DNA of 64,000 bases, taken from assembly GCF_001661675.2 (NCBI RefSeq), contig NZ_CP019602.1, positions 2,937,364 to 3,001,363 of the forward strand, given 5' to 3'. Source of the DNA: Croceicoccus marinus. Lineage in GTDB: Bacteria > Pseudomonadota > Alphaproteobacteria > Sphingomonadales > Sphingomonadaceae. A program made the position numbers and the translations under genes. The notes under the pieces were generated by a model. The model was not told the origin of the DNA. It did not search any database and saw only the letters and a program-made list of their open reading frames with translations. The number at the start of each line of letters is the position of its first letter. Position 1 is the first letter of the stretch. Positions 8,474 through 17,455 of the stretch are shown one piece after another.

Positions 8474-9883
8474 TCAGGCTTCGGGCAAGGGGCGCAGTTC
8501 GAAGCGCGCGCCGCGCATGGTGGGGGCCAGCCGCAGTTCCATGCCGTGCCGCTCGGCAATGGCGCGCGCGAGGGCGAGGCCCAGCCCCGCGCCCTTGGCC
8601 TGGCCGGCGCCGCCATTGTGGTCGCCGCCGTTCGCGCCGCCGGCCACCCGGCCGAAGCGTTCGAAGATCGTCTCGCGATATTCGCGCGGCACGCCCGGCC
8701 CGTCGTCGGCCACCGCCACCAGCGGCCCTCCGCCCGCGCCGCGCGTCACGATCAGCCGCACCTGCCCGCCCGAAGGCACGTATTTGAACGCATTGTCGAG
8801 CAGGTTGGTGATCACGCGCGACAGCTGGATCTCGTCCCCCTGCATCGTCACGCCTTCGTCGGCCTCCAGCCGGAAATCGTGGCCCGTCTCCTCGGCGCTG
8901 GCGGTGTAGAGATCGGCGATATTGGCCGCGAGCGCGCTGATGTCGACCTCGGCCAGGCCCTGCGGATTGCCGCGCTGCGCCTCGCTCTGCGCGATGTCGA
9001 GCAGCGATTCGAGCGTGGCGACGACATGGCGGATCTCGCCCCGCGCAGCGAGCAGCCTTTCGGTGGTCTGCGGATCGGGTTCGCGCGCCTGCGACTGGGA
9101 CTGGATCGCGCGCACCAGCCGGTTGTCGAGATGCATCAGCGGCGTGCGCATCTCATGCGCGATCTGGTCGGTGGTGTCGCGCTGCGCGCGCGCCAGCCGG
9201 TCCAGCCGGGCGAGCGCGGCGCTGGAATGGCGCGTCAGCTCCCCGATCTCGTCCATGCGCGACCGCCCGGTATCCAGCGCGGCGAGGCGGCGCGGTTCGG
9301 GATCGCGGAAGGCGTCGTTGATGCGCATCACCCGGCGCGACAGGCGGCTGGCGGTCAGATAGCCGGCCACGCCCACCGCCATCACCACGAACAGCCCGCC
9401 CGCCACGAAGGACAGGCCGATCTGGTTGAGCTGGATGATCGTCCACCCCGTCTCGCGCGCGGCGAGCAAGCGCATCCCGCCGGGAAACTCGACCGCGCGG
9501 GCCAGCGCGGGGCGCCCGCCGGGCAGCACGATGTCCCCCTCGCCCATGGTGTCGGCGTCGAAATCGGGCCATTGCGCCAGGTCGCCCGCCAGCCGGGTGC
9601 CGTCGCTGCCCAGCAGCAGGAAATGGTTGCCCGTCCCGGTGGGCCGGTCGATGTCGGCGCTTTCCTCGATATGGGCGATCAGCTCGCGGCGGCCGCGCGC
9701 TTCCAGGATGTCGGACATATGGCGGATGTCGGCATCGACGTTCCAGCGCACCGTCGCCTCGGCCATGCGTTCGAACTTGGTGGTGACCAGCCAGCCCAGC
9801 ACCAGCACGACCGCGATCGACACGGCGATCGCCCATGCGACCAGCCGGGTGAAGATCGAATCGAGCAGCGATACACGTTGCAA
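8474..9883 (-). CDS. Sensor histidine kinase of a two-component pair
   Basis: A 469-residue membrane kinase. Transmembrane segments are at ~15-34 and ~153-177, with a periplasmic sensor of ~115 residues between them. A HAMP-like linker is followed by the H-box IAHEMRTPLMHLDNRL (His243), the N-box NLLDNAFKY, and the ATP-lid motifs DDGPGVP and GAGLGLALARAI. The lid carries a Gly/Asn-rich insertion (GGANGGDHNGG). The response regulator gene lies 27 bases upstream on the same strand, so the two form a cognate pair. The signal is unknown. It is a separate unit from the bkd operon downstream. Confidence 0.9.
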   Translation of the reverse strand: MQRVSLLDSIFTRLVAWAIAVSIAVVLVLGWLVTTKFERMAEATVRWNVDADIRHMSDILEARGRRELIAHIEESADIDRPTGTGNHFLLLGSDGTRLAGDLAQWPDFDADTMGEGDIVLPGGRPALARAVEFPGGMRLLAARETGWTIIQLNQIGLSFVAGGLFVVMAVGVAGYLTASRLSRRVMRINDAFRDPEPRRLAALDTGRSRMDEIGELTRHSSAALARLDRLARAQRDTTDQIAHEMRTPLMHLDNRLVRAIQSQSQAREPDPQTTERLLAARGEIRHVVATLESLLDIAQSEAQRGNPQGLAEVDISALAANIADLYTASAEETGHDFRLEADEGVTMQGDEIQLSRVITNLLDNAFKYVPSGGQVRLIVTRGAGGGPLVAVADDGPGVPREYRETIFERFGRVAGGANGGDHNGGAGQAKGAGLGLALARAIAERHGMELRLAPTMRGARFELRPLPEA

Positions 9884-9910
9884 GCGCGTCCCTCTACGCT
9901 GCCCCGGCCC

Positions 9911-10603
9911 CTAGCGGCCGTCGAGCAGACGGTAGCCTGTCCCCCAGATGGTTTCCAGCGCGGGCGTGGCGAAACCGTCCTCCAGCTTGCGGCGCAGGCG
10001 GCCGATATTGACGTCGACCACGTTGGTCTGCGGATCGAAGCCCATCTTCCACACATCGCGCAGCAGCATCTCGCGCGTGACGACATCGCCGGCATGCTCG
10101 ATCAGATAGCGGAACAGCTCGAACTCCTTGGGGCTGAGCGGCAGGTGCTTGCCCGCGCGAAAGGCGGTGCGCGCCTTGACGTGGCATTCGAACGCGCCGT
10201 GGATGATCACCGCGCTATGCGTCTGCCCGGCGGCCCGCCGGTGCAGCGCGCGCAGCCGGGCGAGCAGCTCGGTCGCCTCGAACGGCTTGGCGAGATAATC
10301 GTCGGCGCCCGCGTCCAGCCCCTCGGCCCGGTCGATGGTGCGGCCCAGCGCCGACAGCATCAGCAGCGGGGTGCCGATGCCGCTGTCGCGCAATTGCTTG
10401 ACCACGGTCAGCCCGTCGAAATCGGGCAGCATGCGGTCGAGGATGATCACGTCGAAATTGCCGATGCCCGCCTGGCGCATCCCCTCGGACCCGGTGGGCG
10501 CCCAGGTGACGCGGTCGCCCGAAGCCTTCATCAGTTCCTGAAGATCGGCGGCGGTGCGGCTGTCATCCTCGATATGGAGGATGTCGAGGCCGTGTTTTGC
10601 CAT
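9911..10603 (-). CDS. OmpR-family response regulator
   Basis: A 230-residue two-domain regulator. The receiver domain (~1-120) has the acidic pocket EDD, phospho-acceptor Asp56 in VIILDRMLPDFDG, and the conserved KPF lysine. The C-terminal winged helix (~130-228) has LSPKEFELFRYLIEHAGDVVTRE and TNVVDVNIGRLRRKLE, typical of OmpR/PhoB. The start at 10603 follows an AAGGAA ribosome site; a longer frame reaching 10711 has no family homology. It precedes and presumably partners the kinase gene. Target genes are unknown. Confidence 0.92.
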   Translation of the reverse strand: MAKHGLDILHIEDDSRTAADLQELMKASGDRVTWAPTGSEGMRQAGIGNFDVIILDRMLPDFDGLTVVKQLRDSGIGTPLLMLSALGRTIDRAEGLDAGADDYLAKPFEATELLARLRALHRRAAGQTHSAVIIHGAFECHVKARTAFRAGKHLPLSPKEFELFRYLIEHAGDVVTREMLLRDVWKMGFDPQTNVVDVNIGRLRRKLEDGFATPALETIWGTGYRLLDGR

Positions 10604-10853
10604 CCGTGGCGTTCCTTTCGTCGCTGCGGCCCGGGACGTGCGATGGGCATTCGGGGGCCGTGCGGTTTGATGATCAATGCGATTAATTTTCCGTGCGCAG
10701 AATACCGCCATAATCCCGCCTGCAACCGCACATTTGCTGACAGAAAGCTAACACCTGCCGTCATGGACCCGCCCGTCCCGCGATGGGGCAGGAAAAGCGC
10801 GCGATCGGGCATGCGAATTCTACATGCAAATGCGACTGGATTGCAAGAAGCGC
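10604..10853. other. Intergenic region upstream of the response regulator
   Basis: 250 bases between the regulator start and the end of mtnP. The part nearest the regulator is relatively AT-rich and presumably carries its promoter. I see no convincing small gene, RNA or terminator here. Confidence 0.4.
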
Positions 10854-11726
10854 CTAGTCCGCCGACAGGCGCGCCAGGATCGCCTCGAGCCGGATCAGCA
10901 TGTCGGGATCGCGCGCGTCGGGCGCGGTCAGCAATGCCCCGTCCAGCGCGGTGTCGATGGGCGATGCCTCGCGCCGGGCGGGCAGGGCGGCGACGAAGCA
11001 TACGACCGTGCGGCGGGCCAGATCGCCATTGGTGCGCATCTGCGCGACCACCTCGCCGATGTCGACAGCCTCGTTCTCAGCGCGCCAGCAGTCGTAGTCG
11101 GTGACCATGCCGACCAGCGCATAGGGCAGCCCCGCCTCCCGCGCGAGGCGGGCTTCGGGCATGGCGGTCATGCCGATCACGTCCGCGCCCCACTGGCGAT
11201 AGAGCCGGCTTTCGGCGCGGGTGGAGAATTGCGGCCCCTCCATCGCCAGATAGGTGCCGCCGCGCGCGACCTGTCCGCCCGCGGCCTCGACCGCGTCGGC
11301 GGCCAGTGCGGACAGGCGCGGGCAGACCGGATCGGCCAGCGAGACATGGGCGGCAAGGCCATTGCCGAAGAAGCTGGCGGGGCGCGCCACCGTGCGGTCG
11401 ATGAACTGGTCGACCGCGACGAAATGGCCGGGCGCCAGATGCTCGCGCAGCGACCCGATGGCCGAGATGGCGAGGATGTCGGTGCAGCCCGAACGCTTGA
11501 GCGCGTCGATATTGGCGCGGGCGTCGATCTCGCCCGGCGGGATGCGGTGGCCCCGCCCGTGGCGCGGCAGGAAGCGCAGGTTCACGTCCCCGATCCGGCC
11601 GAACAGGATCTCGTCCGAAGGCTTGCCGAAGGTCGAGCTGACCGGCAGCCATTCGGCATCCTGGAGCCCGTCCATCCGGTACAGGCCCGAGCCGCCGATC
11701 ACCCCTATCGTCCATGCGCTGCTCAT
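10854..11726 (-). CDS. mtnP: S-methyl-5'-thioadenosine phosphorylase
   Basis: About 290 residues of the purine nucleoside phosphorylase family 2. The N-terminal phosphate loop is GVIGGSGLY. RHGRGHRIPP, FVAVDQFIDRT and the base-binding region EGPQFSTRAESR ... GMTAMPEARLAREAGLPYA follow; MTAMPEA is typical of the MTA-cleaving branch. It phosphorolyses methylthioadenosine to adenine and methylthioribose-1-phosphate in methionine salvage. No other salvage genes are adjacent. Two close starts are possible (11738 and 11726); the Met nearest the conserved core is used. It diverges from bioF. Confidence 0.9.
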   Translation of the reverse strand: MSSAWTIGVIGGSGLYRMDGLQDAEWLPVSSTFGKPSDEILFGRIGDVNLRFLPRHGRGHRIPPGEIDARANIDALKRSGCTDILAISAIGSLREHLAPGHFVAVDQFIDRTVARPASFFGNGLAAHVSLADPVCPRLSALAADAVEAAGGQVARGGTYLAMEGPQFSTRAESRLYRQWGADVIGMTAMPEARLAREAGLPYALVGMVTDYDCWRAENEAVDIGEVVAQMRTNGDLARRTVVCFVAALPARREASPIDTALDGALLTAPDARDPDMLIRLEAILARLSAD

Positions 11727-11793
11727 GCCGCCAGTCATAAGGCGAGCGGGGCGGGCTGGACAAGCCGGTGTTTTCGCGCTTGGAGCGCAGGCA

Positions 11794-12951
11794 ATGAGCC
11801 GCTGGGACCAACATCTGCACGAGAGGCTGGCAGCGCTTGCCGCGCGAGGACAGCGGCGTTTCCCGCGCGCCGCCGCTCTGCGGCCCGGCGGCCGCCTGCT
11901 GCGCGGCGGGCGCGAGGCAGTGGATTTCTCGAGCAACGATTACCTGGGGCTGGCGCTGCACCCCCTGCTGGCGGAGCGGGCGGCGGACTATGCCGCGCGG
12001 CTTGGCGCGGGATCGGGCGCGTCGCGGCTGGTGACCGGCACGCTCGAGGCGCATCTGGCGCTGGAGGCGCGCGTCGCGGCGCTGAAGGGGGCGGAGGCGG
12101 CGCTGGTACTGGCCAGCGGATGGCAGGCCAATGCCGCGCTGGTGCCCGCGCTGGTCAAGGCGGTGCCGGGCGCGGCGGTGTTCACCGACCGGCTGGTGCA
12201 TGCCAGCATCCACCACGGCTGCGCGGCGGCAGGCGTGCGCGAGATCCGCTTTCGCCACAACGATCTGGCGCATCTGGACGCGCTGCTGGCCCGCCATGCG
12301 GACGCGCCTGCGCGCATCGTGCTGACCGAGAGCGTATTCTCGATGGATGGCGACCGCGCGGATGTGGCGGCGCTTGGCGCGCTGGCAGGCCGGCATGACG
12401 CGCTGCTGGTGGTGGACGAGGCGCATGCGACCGGCGTGCTGGGGCCGGGCGGGGCTGGATTGACCCACGGCATCGCGGGCGTCGATATCGCGATGGGCAC
12501 GTTCAGCAAGGCGCTGGGCGGCTTTGGCGGCTATCTGGCCTGTTCGGCAGTCATGCGCGACTGGCTGGTCAATGCGGCGGGGGGCTTCGTCTTTTCCACC
12601 GCCCTGCCGCCCGCGGTGCTGGGCGCGGCGGATGCGGCGCTGGAGCTGGTGCCGCAGATGGATGCCGAGCGCGCGCATCTGGAGGCGCTGGGCGAGCGGC
12701 TGCGCGGCGGGCTGGCGCGGATGGGCATCGACAGCGGCGGGTCGACCACGCAGATCGTGCCCGCCATCGTCGGGGCCGAGGAGGATGCACTGCGCCTGTC
12801 GGCCCTGCTGGAGGAGCGCGGGATGGTGGCCGCCGCGATCCGCCCGCCGACGGTTCCGCCGGGCACCAGCCGCCTGCGCATCGCCTTGCGCGCCGGGCAT
12901 TCGCATGGCGATGTCGACGATCTGATCGCGGCGCTGGAGGCGGCGCGGTGA
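11794..12951 (+). CDS. bioF: 8-amino-7-oxononanoate synthase
   Basis: A 385-residue PLP enzyme that condenses pimeloyl-ACP (or -CoA) with alanine in biotin synthesis. Landmarks are SSNDYLGL (~46-53), GAGSGASRLVTGT (~71-83), TESVFSMDGD, VVDEAHATGVLG and the PLP lysine in TFSKALGG (Lys239). The start at 11794 has a GGAGCG ribosome site. A longer frame opens at 11254 but runs antisense through mtnP and is a composition artefact. First gene of a five-gene biotin operon; its stop overlaps the bioH start. Confidence 0.95.
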   Translation: MSRWDQHLHERLAALAARGQRRFPRAAALRPGGRLLRGGREAVDFSSNDYLGLALHPLLAERAADYAARLGAGSGASRLVTGTLEAHLALEARVAALKGAEAALVLASGWQANAALVPALVKAVPGAAVFTDRLVHASIHHGCAAAGVREIRFRHNDLAHLDALLARHADAPARIVLTESVFSMDGDRADVAALGALAGRHDALLVVDEAHATGVLGPGGAGLTHGIAGVDIAMGTFSKALGGFGGYLACSAVMRDWLVNAAGGFVFSTALPPAVLGAADAALELVPQMDAERAHLEALGERLRGGLARMGIDSGGSTTQIVPAIVGAEEDALRLSALLEERGMVAAAIRPPTVPPGTSRLRIALRAGHSHGDVDDLIAALEAAR

Positions 12952-13577
12952 AGCTGCTGTTCGTGCATGGCTGGGGTTTCGACGCGTCGCTGTGGGATGC
13001 GGTGATCGCCTGCCTGCCGGATGCGGATTTGGTGCGCGCGGATCGCGGCTATTTCGGCGGGGCGGCGTGGCCGACCGTCGAGGGGCCCTGTCTTGCGGTC
13101 ACGCATAGTTTCGGCAGCATGGCGCTGCTGGCGGATCCGCCCGCGGATTGCCGGGGCCTGCTGGCGATCAACGGCTTCGACCGCTTTGCCGAGGGCGAGG
13201 GGAAGGCGGGGGTTCCCCTGCGCGTGATCGACCGTATGCTGGCGCGGCTGGAGGGCGATCCCGCTACGGTCCTGCGCGATTTTCATGCGCGGCTGGGCAG
13301 CGATGTTCCGCAAGGCAAGCCCGATACGGCTCGGTTGCGGCAGGATCTTACCGCGCTTCGCAGCGATAACCAGCGCGAGGCGACTGCGAATTTCGCAGCG
13401 CCGATCATCGCGCTGGATGGCGCGGACGATCCGCTGCTCTCTGCCGCGATGCGGGCCGGGCAATTCGCTGATGCGGCGGATCTGCAGCGCGAGACGCTGG
13501 ATGCGGGCCATCTGCTGCCCCTCACCCACCCGGAGCTATGCGCGGCGTGGATCGAGCGCTTGCGGGTGGCGGCGTGA
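12948..13577 (+). CDS. bioH: Pimeloyl-ACP methyl ester carboxylesterase-like alpha/beta hydrolase
   Basis: A short (209-residue) alpha/beta hydrolase. Oxyanion region HGWGF is at 7-11. The nucleophile elbow is VTHSFGSM with Ser54, so the first Gly of the usual G-x-S-x-G is Thr. The acid Asp is probably in LDGADDP and the base His in DAGHLLPLTHPE. Position between bioF and bioC, with GTG start overlapping the bioF stop (GTGA), points to removal of the methyl group from pimeloyl-ACP methyl ester. It looks like a mixture of BioH and BioG features (the AING segment), so the symbol marks role rather than strict orthology. Confidence 0.8.
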   Translation: MKLLFVHGWGFDASLWDAVIACLPDADLVRADRGYFGGAAWPTVEGPCLAVTHSFGSMALLADPPADCRGLLAINGFDRFAEGEGKAGVPLRVIDRMLARLEGDPATVLRDFHARLGSDVPQGKPDTARLRQDLTALRSDNQREATANFAAPIIALDGADDPLLSAAMRAGQFADAADLQRETLDAGHLLPLTHPELCAAWIERLRVAA

Positions 13578-14374
13578 TCGCGGCGCATTCCCGTGCCGTC
13601 GCTGCCGCCTTCGGGGGGGCGGAGGACTACGACCGCCACGCCCGCGTCCAGCGCGTCGCGGCCGAGGCGCTGGCGGAGCGCATTGCCGCGCTGGGGCTGG
13701 AGGGCCCGCGCGTGCTGGAATTCGGCTGCGGAACCGGCTTCCTGACCGAGGCGATGGCACGGCGCGGCGTTAGCGGCGGCGAGTGGCTGGTCACCGACCT
13801 GGCCCCCGCCATGGTCGAGCGATGCCGGCAGCGCATGGGCGGGCGTGGCGGCATCGACTTCGCGGTTCTGGACGTGGCGCGCGGCGACCCGCCGATGGCG
13901 GGGACCTATGATCTGGTCACCGCAAGCCTGGCCGCGCAGTGGCTGGGCGATCTGGACGAGGCGGCGGGGCGGATGCTGCGCTGGGTGCGGCCCGGCGGGC
14001 ATGTGCTGTTCAATACGCTGGGATCGGGCACGTTCCGCGAATGGCGCGGCGCGCTGGCCGCGGCGGGAGCGGAAGCGGGCACGCCTGCCTATCCGTCGGC
14101 GGAGGCGATTGCCGCGATCCGGACCGCATCGCACGCCAGCCCCGTGCGGACCGATATGCTGACAGACCGGCACGGCGATGCGCGCAGCTTCCTGGCTTCG
14201 CTGAAGGCGATCGGCGCGCATGTGCCTGCCGAAAATCATCGCCCGGTCGGCCCCGCCCGGATGCGCGCCGCCATGCGCCATTTCGAACGGGCGGGCAGCA
14301 TCGCCAGCTATGAAGTCGTGACCTGCCATTTCCGCCGCTTGTCCTCGGAGATTATGTCCACGGAGATTTCATGA
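13574..14374 (+). CDS. bioC: Malonyl-ACP O-methyltransferase
   Basis: A 266-residue class I SAM methyltransferase with motif [16 protein letters not shown], then [12 protein letters not shown] (acidic SAM contact) and [14 protein letters not shown], the last resembling the BioC-specific segment. It methylates malonyl-ACP so the fatty-acid synthase can build pimeloyl-ACP methyl ester. The GTG start at 13574 overlaps the bioH stop (GTGA) and gives the normal family N-terminus [20 protein letters not shown]; the longer in-frame start at 13538 sits inside bioH. The last bases overlap bioD. Confidence 0.9.
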   Translation: MIAAHSRAVAAAFGGAEDYDRHARVQRVAAEALAERIAALGLEGPRVLEFGCGTGFLTEAMARRGVSGGEWLVTDLAPAMVERCRQRMGGRGGIDFAVLDVARGDPPMAGTYDLVTASLAAQWLGDLDEAAGRMLRWVRPGGHVLFNTLGSGTFREWRGALAAAGAEAGTPAYPSAEAIAAIRTASHASPVRTDMLTDRHGDARSFLASLKAIGAHVPAENHRPVGPARMRAAMRHFERAGSIASYEVVTCHFRRLSSEIMSTEIS

Positions 14375-15015
14375 TGACCAGGCCCATCGTCGTTGCCGGA
14401 ACCGATACCGATGTCGGCAAGACCGTGTTCGCCGCCGCGCTGGCGGGCGCGCTGAAGGCGCATTACTGGAAGCCGGTGCAGGCGGGCTTCGACCCCCATG
14501 AGGGGCGGATGGAAGGCGATGCCGACCGCGCCGCGCGGCTGGGCGGCATCCCGGCGGAGCGCATCGTGCCCGAGATGCACCGGCTGCAGACGCCGTGTTC
14601 GCCGCACCGCGCGGCGGAGATCGACGGGGCGGCAATCGACCCCGACAGCCTGACGATCCCGCAGGTGGACGGCCCGCTGGTGATCGAGATGGCGGGCGGG
14701 CTGATGGTGCCGCTGACGCGCGAGGTGACGTTCCTCGACGTGATCGCGCGCTGGCAGGTGCCCACCGTGCTGGTCGCGCGCACCGCTTTGGGCACGATCA
14801 ACCATAGCCTGTTGTCGATGGAGGCGCTGCGGCGGCGCGATGTGCCGCTGATCGGCGTGGCCTTCATGGGCGAGGCCAACGAGGACAGCGAACGCACCAT
14901 CTGCGAAATGGGCCATGCCAGGCGGCTGGGGCGGATCGACCGGCTCGACCCGCTGGATGCCGGCACGCTGGCCGCCGCGTTCGGCGCCGGTTTCAGCCTG
15001 GAGGACTTCCGGTGA
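14371..15015 (+). CDS. bioD: Dethiobiotin synthetase
   Basis: A 214-residue ATP-dependent carboxylase that closes the ureido ring of dethiobiotin. The P-loop is [10 protein letters not shown] (10-19), followed by WKPVQAG and the Mg/product region [12 protein letters not shown]. It overlaps bioC by 4 bases (ATGA) and bioA by 4 bases (GTGA), consistent with translational coupling through the whole operon. Confidence 0.95.
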   Translation: MMTRPIVVAGTDTDVGKTVFAAALAGALKAHYWKPVQAGFDPHEGRMEGDADRAARLGGIPAERIVPEMHRLQTPCSPHRAAEIDGAAIDPDSLTIPQVDGPLVIEMAGGLMVPLTREVTFLDVIARWQVPTVLVARTALGTINHSLLSMEALRRRDVPLIGVAFMGEANEDSERTICEMGHARRLGRIDRLDPLDAGTLAAAFGAGFSLEDFR

Positions 15016-16262
15016 GCTCGATCTGGCATCCCTTCACCCAGCACGGGCTGAACGAGCCGATCCCGCTGATCGAGCGAGCCGAGGGCGCGACCCTGTTCGC
15101 GAAAGACGGGCGCCGGATCATCGATGCGATCTCGTCATGGTGGGTGACCACGCACGGGCATTGCCATCCGCCGATCATGCGGGCGATTGCCGAGCAGGCG
15201 GGCAGGCTGGACCAGCTGATCTTTGCCGGCTTCACCCACGAACCGGCGGAAGCGGTGGCGCGGGGGCTGCGCGCGATCATGCCCGAAAGCCTGACGCGGG
15301 TGTTCTTCTCCGATTCGGGATCGACCGCGGTCGAGGTCGCGCTGAAGATGGCGCTGGGTTTCTGGACGCATACGGCCGGTTCGGGCGGAGAAGCGCGCAG
15401 CCGGATCGTGGTGATGGAGCATAGCTATCACGGCGACACCATCGGCGCGATGTCGGTGGGCGAACGCGGGGTGTTCAACCGGCCATACGATCCGCTGCTG
15501 TTCGACGTGACCAGCATCCCGTTTCCGGGCCAGGGAAGCGCGGGCGATCCTCAGGCCACGCTGGACGCGCTGGAAGCCGCCTGCGCGAACGGCGCGGCGG
15601 CGCTGATCGTCGAGCCGCTGGTGCTGGGGGCGGGCGGCATGAAATTCTACGCACCCGAGGTGCTGGCCGCAATGCGCGCGATCTGTGCGCGGCATGGCAC
15701 ATTGTTCATCGCGGACGAGGTGATGACCGGCTGGGGCCGCACCGGCACGCTGCTGGCCTGCGAACAGGCCGGTGTGGTGCCCGACATACTCTGCCTGTCC
15801 AAGGGGCTGACCGGCGGGGCGATGCCGCTGGCCGTCACCATGGCGAGCGAGCCGATCTTTGCCGCGCATCTGTCGGCCGACCGGGCCAGGATGTTCTTCC
15901 ATTCCTCGAGCTATACCGCCAATCCCATCGCCTGCGCCGCCGCCGCCGCGAACCTGGCGATCTGGCGCGAGGAGCCGGTGCTGGACCGCGTGGCCCGGCT
16001 GGAGGCGATGCTGGCGCAGCGGGTCGATGCGCTGGCCGGACGGCGCGCCATCCGCAATGCCCGCGTGCGCGGCGGGATCGCGGCGTTCGAACTGGGAGAG
16101 GGTGACGGCTACATGGCGGGCGACGTGCCCGCGATCATGCGCCACTGCCTGGAACGCGGCGTATTGCTGCGGCCGCTGGGCAGCACGATCTATGCGATGC
16201 CGCCTTTCTGCATCACCGAAACCGAGCTGGACCGCGTGTTCGAGGCGATCGCCGCAATCTGA
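15012..16262 (+). CDS. bioA: Adenosylmethionine-8-amino-7-oxononanoate aminotransferase
   Basis: A 416-residue class III aminotransferase that makes 7,8-diaminopelargonate using SAM as amino donor. [13 protein letters not shown] (~41-53) is the characteristic BioA active-site segment. The PLP lysine is in CLSKGLTGG (Lys264) and the PLP-phosphate region is [18 protein letters not shown] start overlapping the bioD stop. It is the last gene of the operon; bioB, needed for the final step, is not in this window. Confidence 0.95.
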   Translation: MSSIWHPFTQHGLNEPIPLIERAEGATLFAKDGRRIIDAISSWWVTTHGHCHPPIMRAIAEQAGRLDQLIFAGFTHEPAEAVARGLRAIMPESLTRVFFSDSGSTAVEVALKMALGFWTHTAGSGGEARSRIVVMEHSYHGDTIGAMSVGERGVFNRPYDPLLFDVTSIPFPGQGSAGDPQATLDALEAACANGAAALIVEPLVLGAGGMKFYAPEVLAAMRAICARHGTLFIADEVMTGWGRTGTLLACEQAGVVPDILCLSKGLTGGAMPLAVTMASEPIFAAHLSADRARMFFHSSSYTANPIACAAAAANLAIWREEPVLDRVARLEAMLAQRVDALAGRRAIRNARVRGGIAAFELGEGDGYMAGDVPAIMRHCLERGVLLRPLGSTIYAMPPFCITETELDRVFEAIAAI

Positions 16263-16414
16263 TTTGCCGCTGTCCCATGCAGGGACGCTTTCGCGCGCAA
16301 GCCCCTCTAATCCCGAAGAACAGTTGGTCCCGAACCCCCTCGCTACCTAGACCGGCCCCCGCGCATGGCGAGCAAGGGCCCCATGCGGCGAATGGCACAC
16401 CCGGGGGGTTTTGA

Positions 16415-17455
16415 ATGCGCGTACTCGTGACTGGATCGGACGGCTATATCGGGGCGATCCTGGGGCCCGACCTGATGAAACGCGGCTTCGATGTCGTGGG
16501 CTGCGACACCGGCTATTACAGCGCGGGGTGGCTGTATCCCTCGCCCGATCCGGTGCCCATGTCGATCCGCCGCGACATTCGCGCGATCCGGGCAGAGGAC
16601 CTGGCCGGCTTCGACGCAATCGTCCATCTGGCCGAGCTGTCGAACGATCCGCTGGGGCAGCACGATCCCGACATCACCTACAAGATCAATCACGAAGGCA
16701 CGCTGAGCCTGGCGCGCGCCGCGCGGGCGGCGGGGATCCGGCGGTTCGTCTATACCTCGTCGTGCTCGGTCTATGGCGCGGCGAACGGCGATTACGAATT
16801 CGTGGACGAGACGACGCCCCCCAATCCGCAGACCGCCTATGCCGAATGCAAGGTGCGGGTGGAGCAGGACCTGGGCGCGATGGCGGGCGACAATTTCGCG
16901 CCCTGCTTCCTGCGCAACGCCACCGCATACGGGGCCAGCCCGCGCATGCGCTTCGACATCGTGCTGAACAATCTGTGCGGCCATGCGATGACGTCGGGCG
17001 AGATCCGGCTGACCAGCGACGGCACGCCGTGGCGTCCGCTGGTGCATGTGAAGGACATCTGCCAGGCGATCCGCCTGTCGCTGATGGCGCCCGAGGACGA
17101 TATTCGCGGGCAGATCTTCAATGTCGGCGATACCGATTCGAACTACCGCGTCATCGATGTCGCGACCATCGTGTCCGAAACGTTTCCCGGCTGTACGCTG
17201 ACGGTGGGAGAAAGCGACGGCGACAATCGCAGCTACAAGGTCGGGTTCGACAAGATCCGCAAGGTGCTGCCGCGATTCCGCTGCGAATGGACGCCCGAAC
17301 GCGGCGCGCGGCAATTGCGCACCCTGTTCGAGGCGATCCACCTGACCGAGGAGGATTTCAACGCGGCGCCCTATACGCGGCTGAAGATCCTGCTGCAGAA
17401 CAAGGAAAAGCGGCTGCTCGATTCAGAGCTTTGCTGGACGCTTCCGGTCGTCTGA
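16415..17455 (+). CDS. NAD-dependent nucleotide-sugar epimerase/dehydratase (extended SDR)
   Basis: A 346-residue extended short-chain dehydrogenase. The NAD loop GSDGYIG (7-13) is followed by VHLAELSNDPLG, the catalytic Ser in YTSSCSVYG and the YxxxK pair in TAYAECK. The C-terminal half binds the nucleotide-sugar. A GGGGGG ribosome site precedes the ATG. It opens the glycan region and its 3' end overlaps the convergent SDR gene by 33 bases. The substrate is unknown; supplying the CDP-glucose 4,6-dehydratase activity that the neighbouring cytidylyltransferase would need is one possibility, not shown by sequence. Confidence 0.85.
   Translation: MRVLVTGSDGYIGAILGPDLMKRGFDVVGCDTGYYSAGWLYPSPDPVPMSIRRDIRAIRAEDLAGFDAIVHLAELSNDPLGQHDPDITYKINHEGTLSLARAARAAGIRRFVYTSSCSVYGAANGDYEFVDETTPPNPQTAYAECKVRVEQDLGAMAGDNFAPCFLRNATAYGASPRMRFDIVLNNLCGHAMTSGEIRLTSDGTPWRPLVHVKDICQAIRLSLMAPEDDIRGQIFNVGDTDSNYRVIDVATIVSETFPGCTLTVGESDGDNRSYKVGFDKIRKVLPRFRCEWTPERGARQLRTLFEAIHLTEEDFNAAPYTRLKILLQNKEKRLLDSELCWTLPVV

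Noticed and set aside
11727-11793. Biotin regulatory site or riboswitch ahead of bioF
   Set aside because: The gap is 67 bases, GC-rich and without a clear palindrome resembling BioR or BirA sites.
11077-12906. A 609-codon minus-strand open frame across bioF
   Set aside because: It is antisense to bioF and has Arg/Gln/His-rich content without any fold; the plus-strand BioF motifs are certain.
16272-16286. GTCCC/GGGAC hairpin after bioA as a terminator
   Set aside because: The stem is only five base pairs and no T tract follows.
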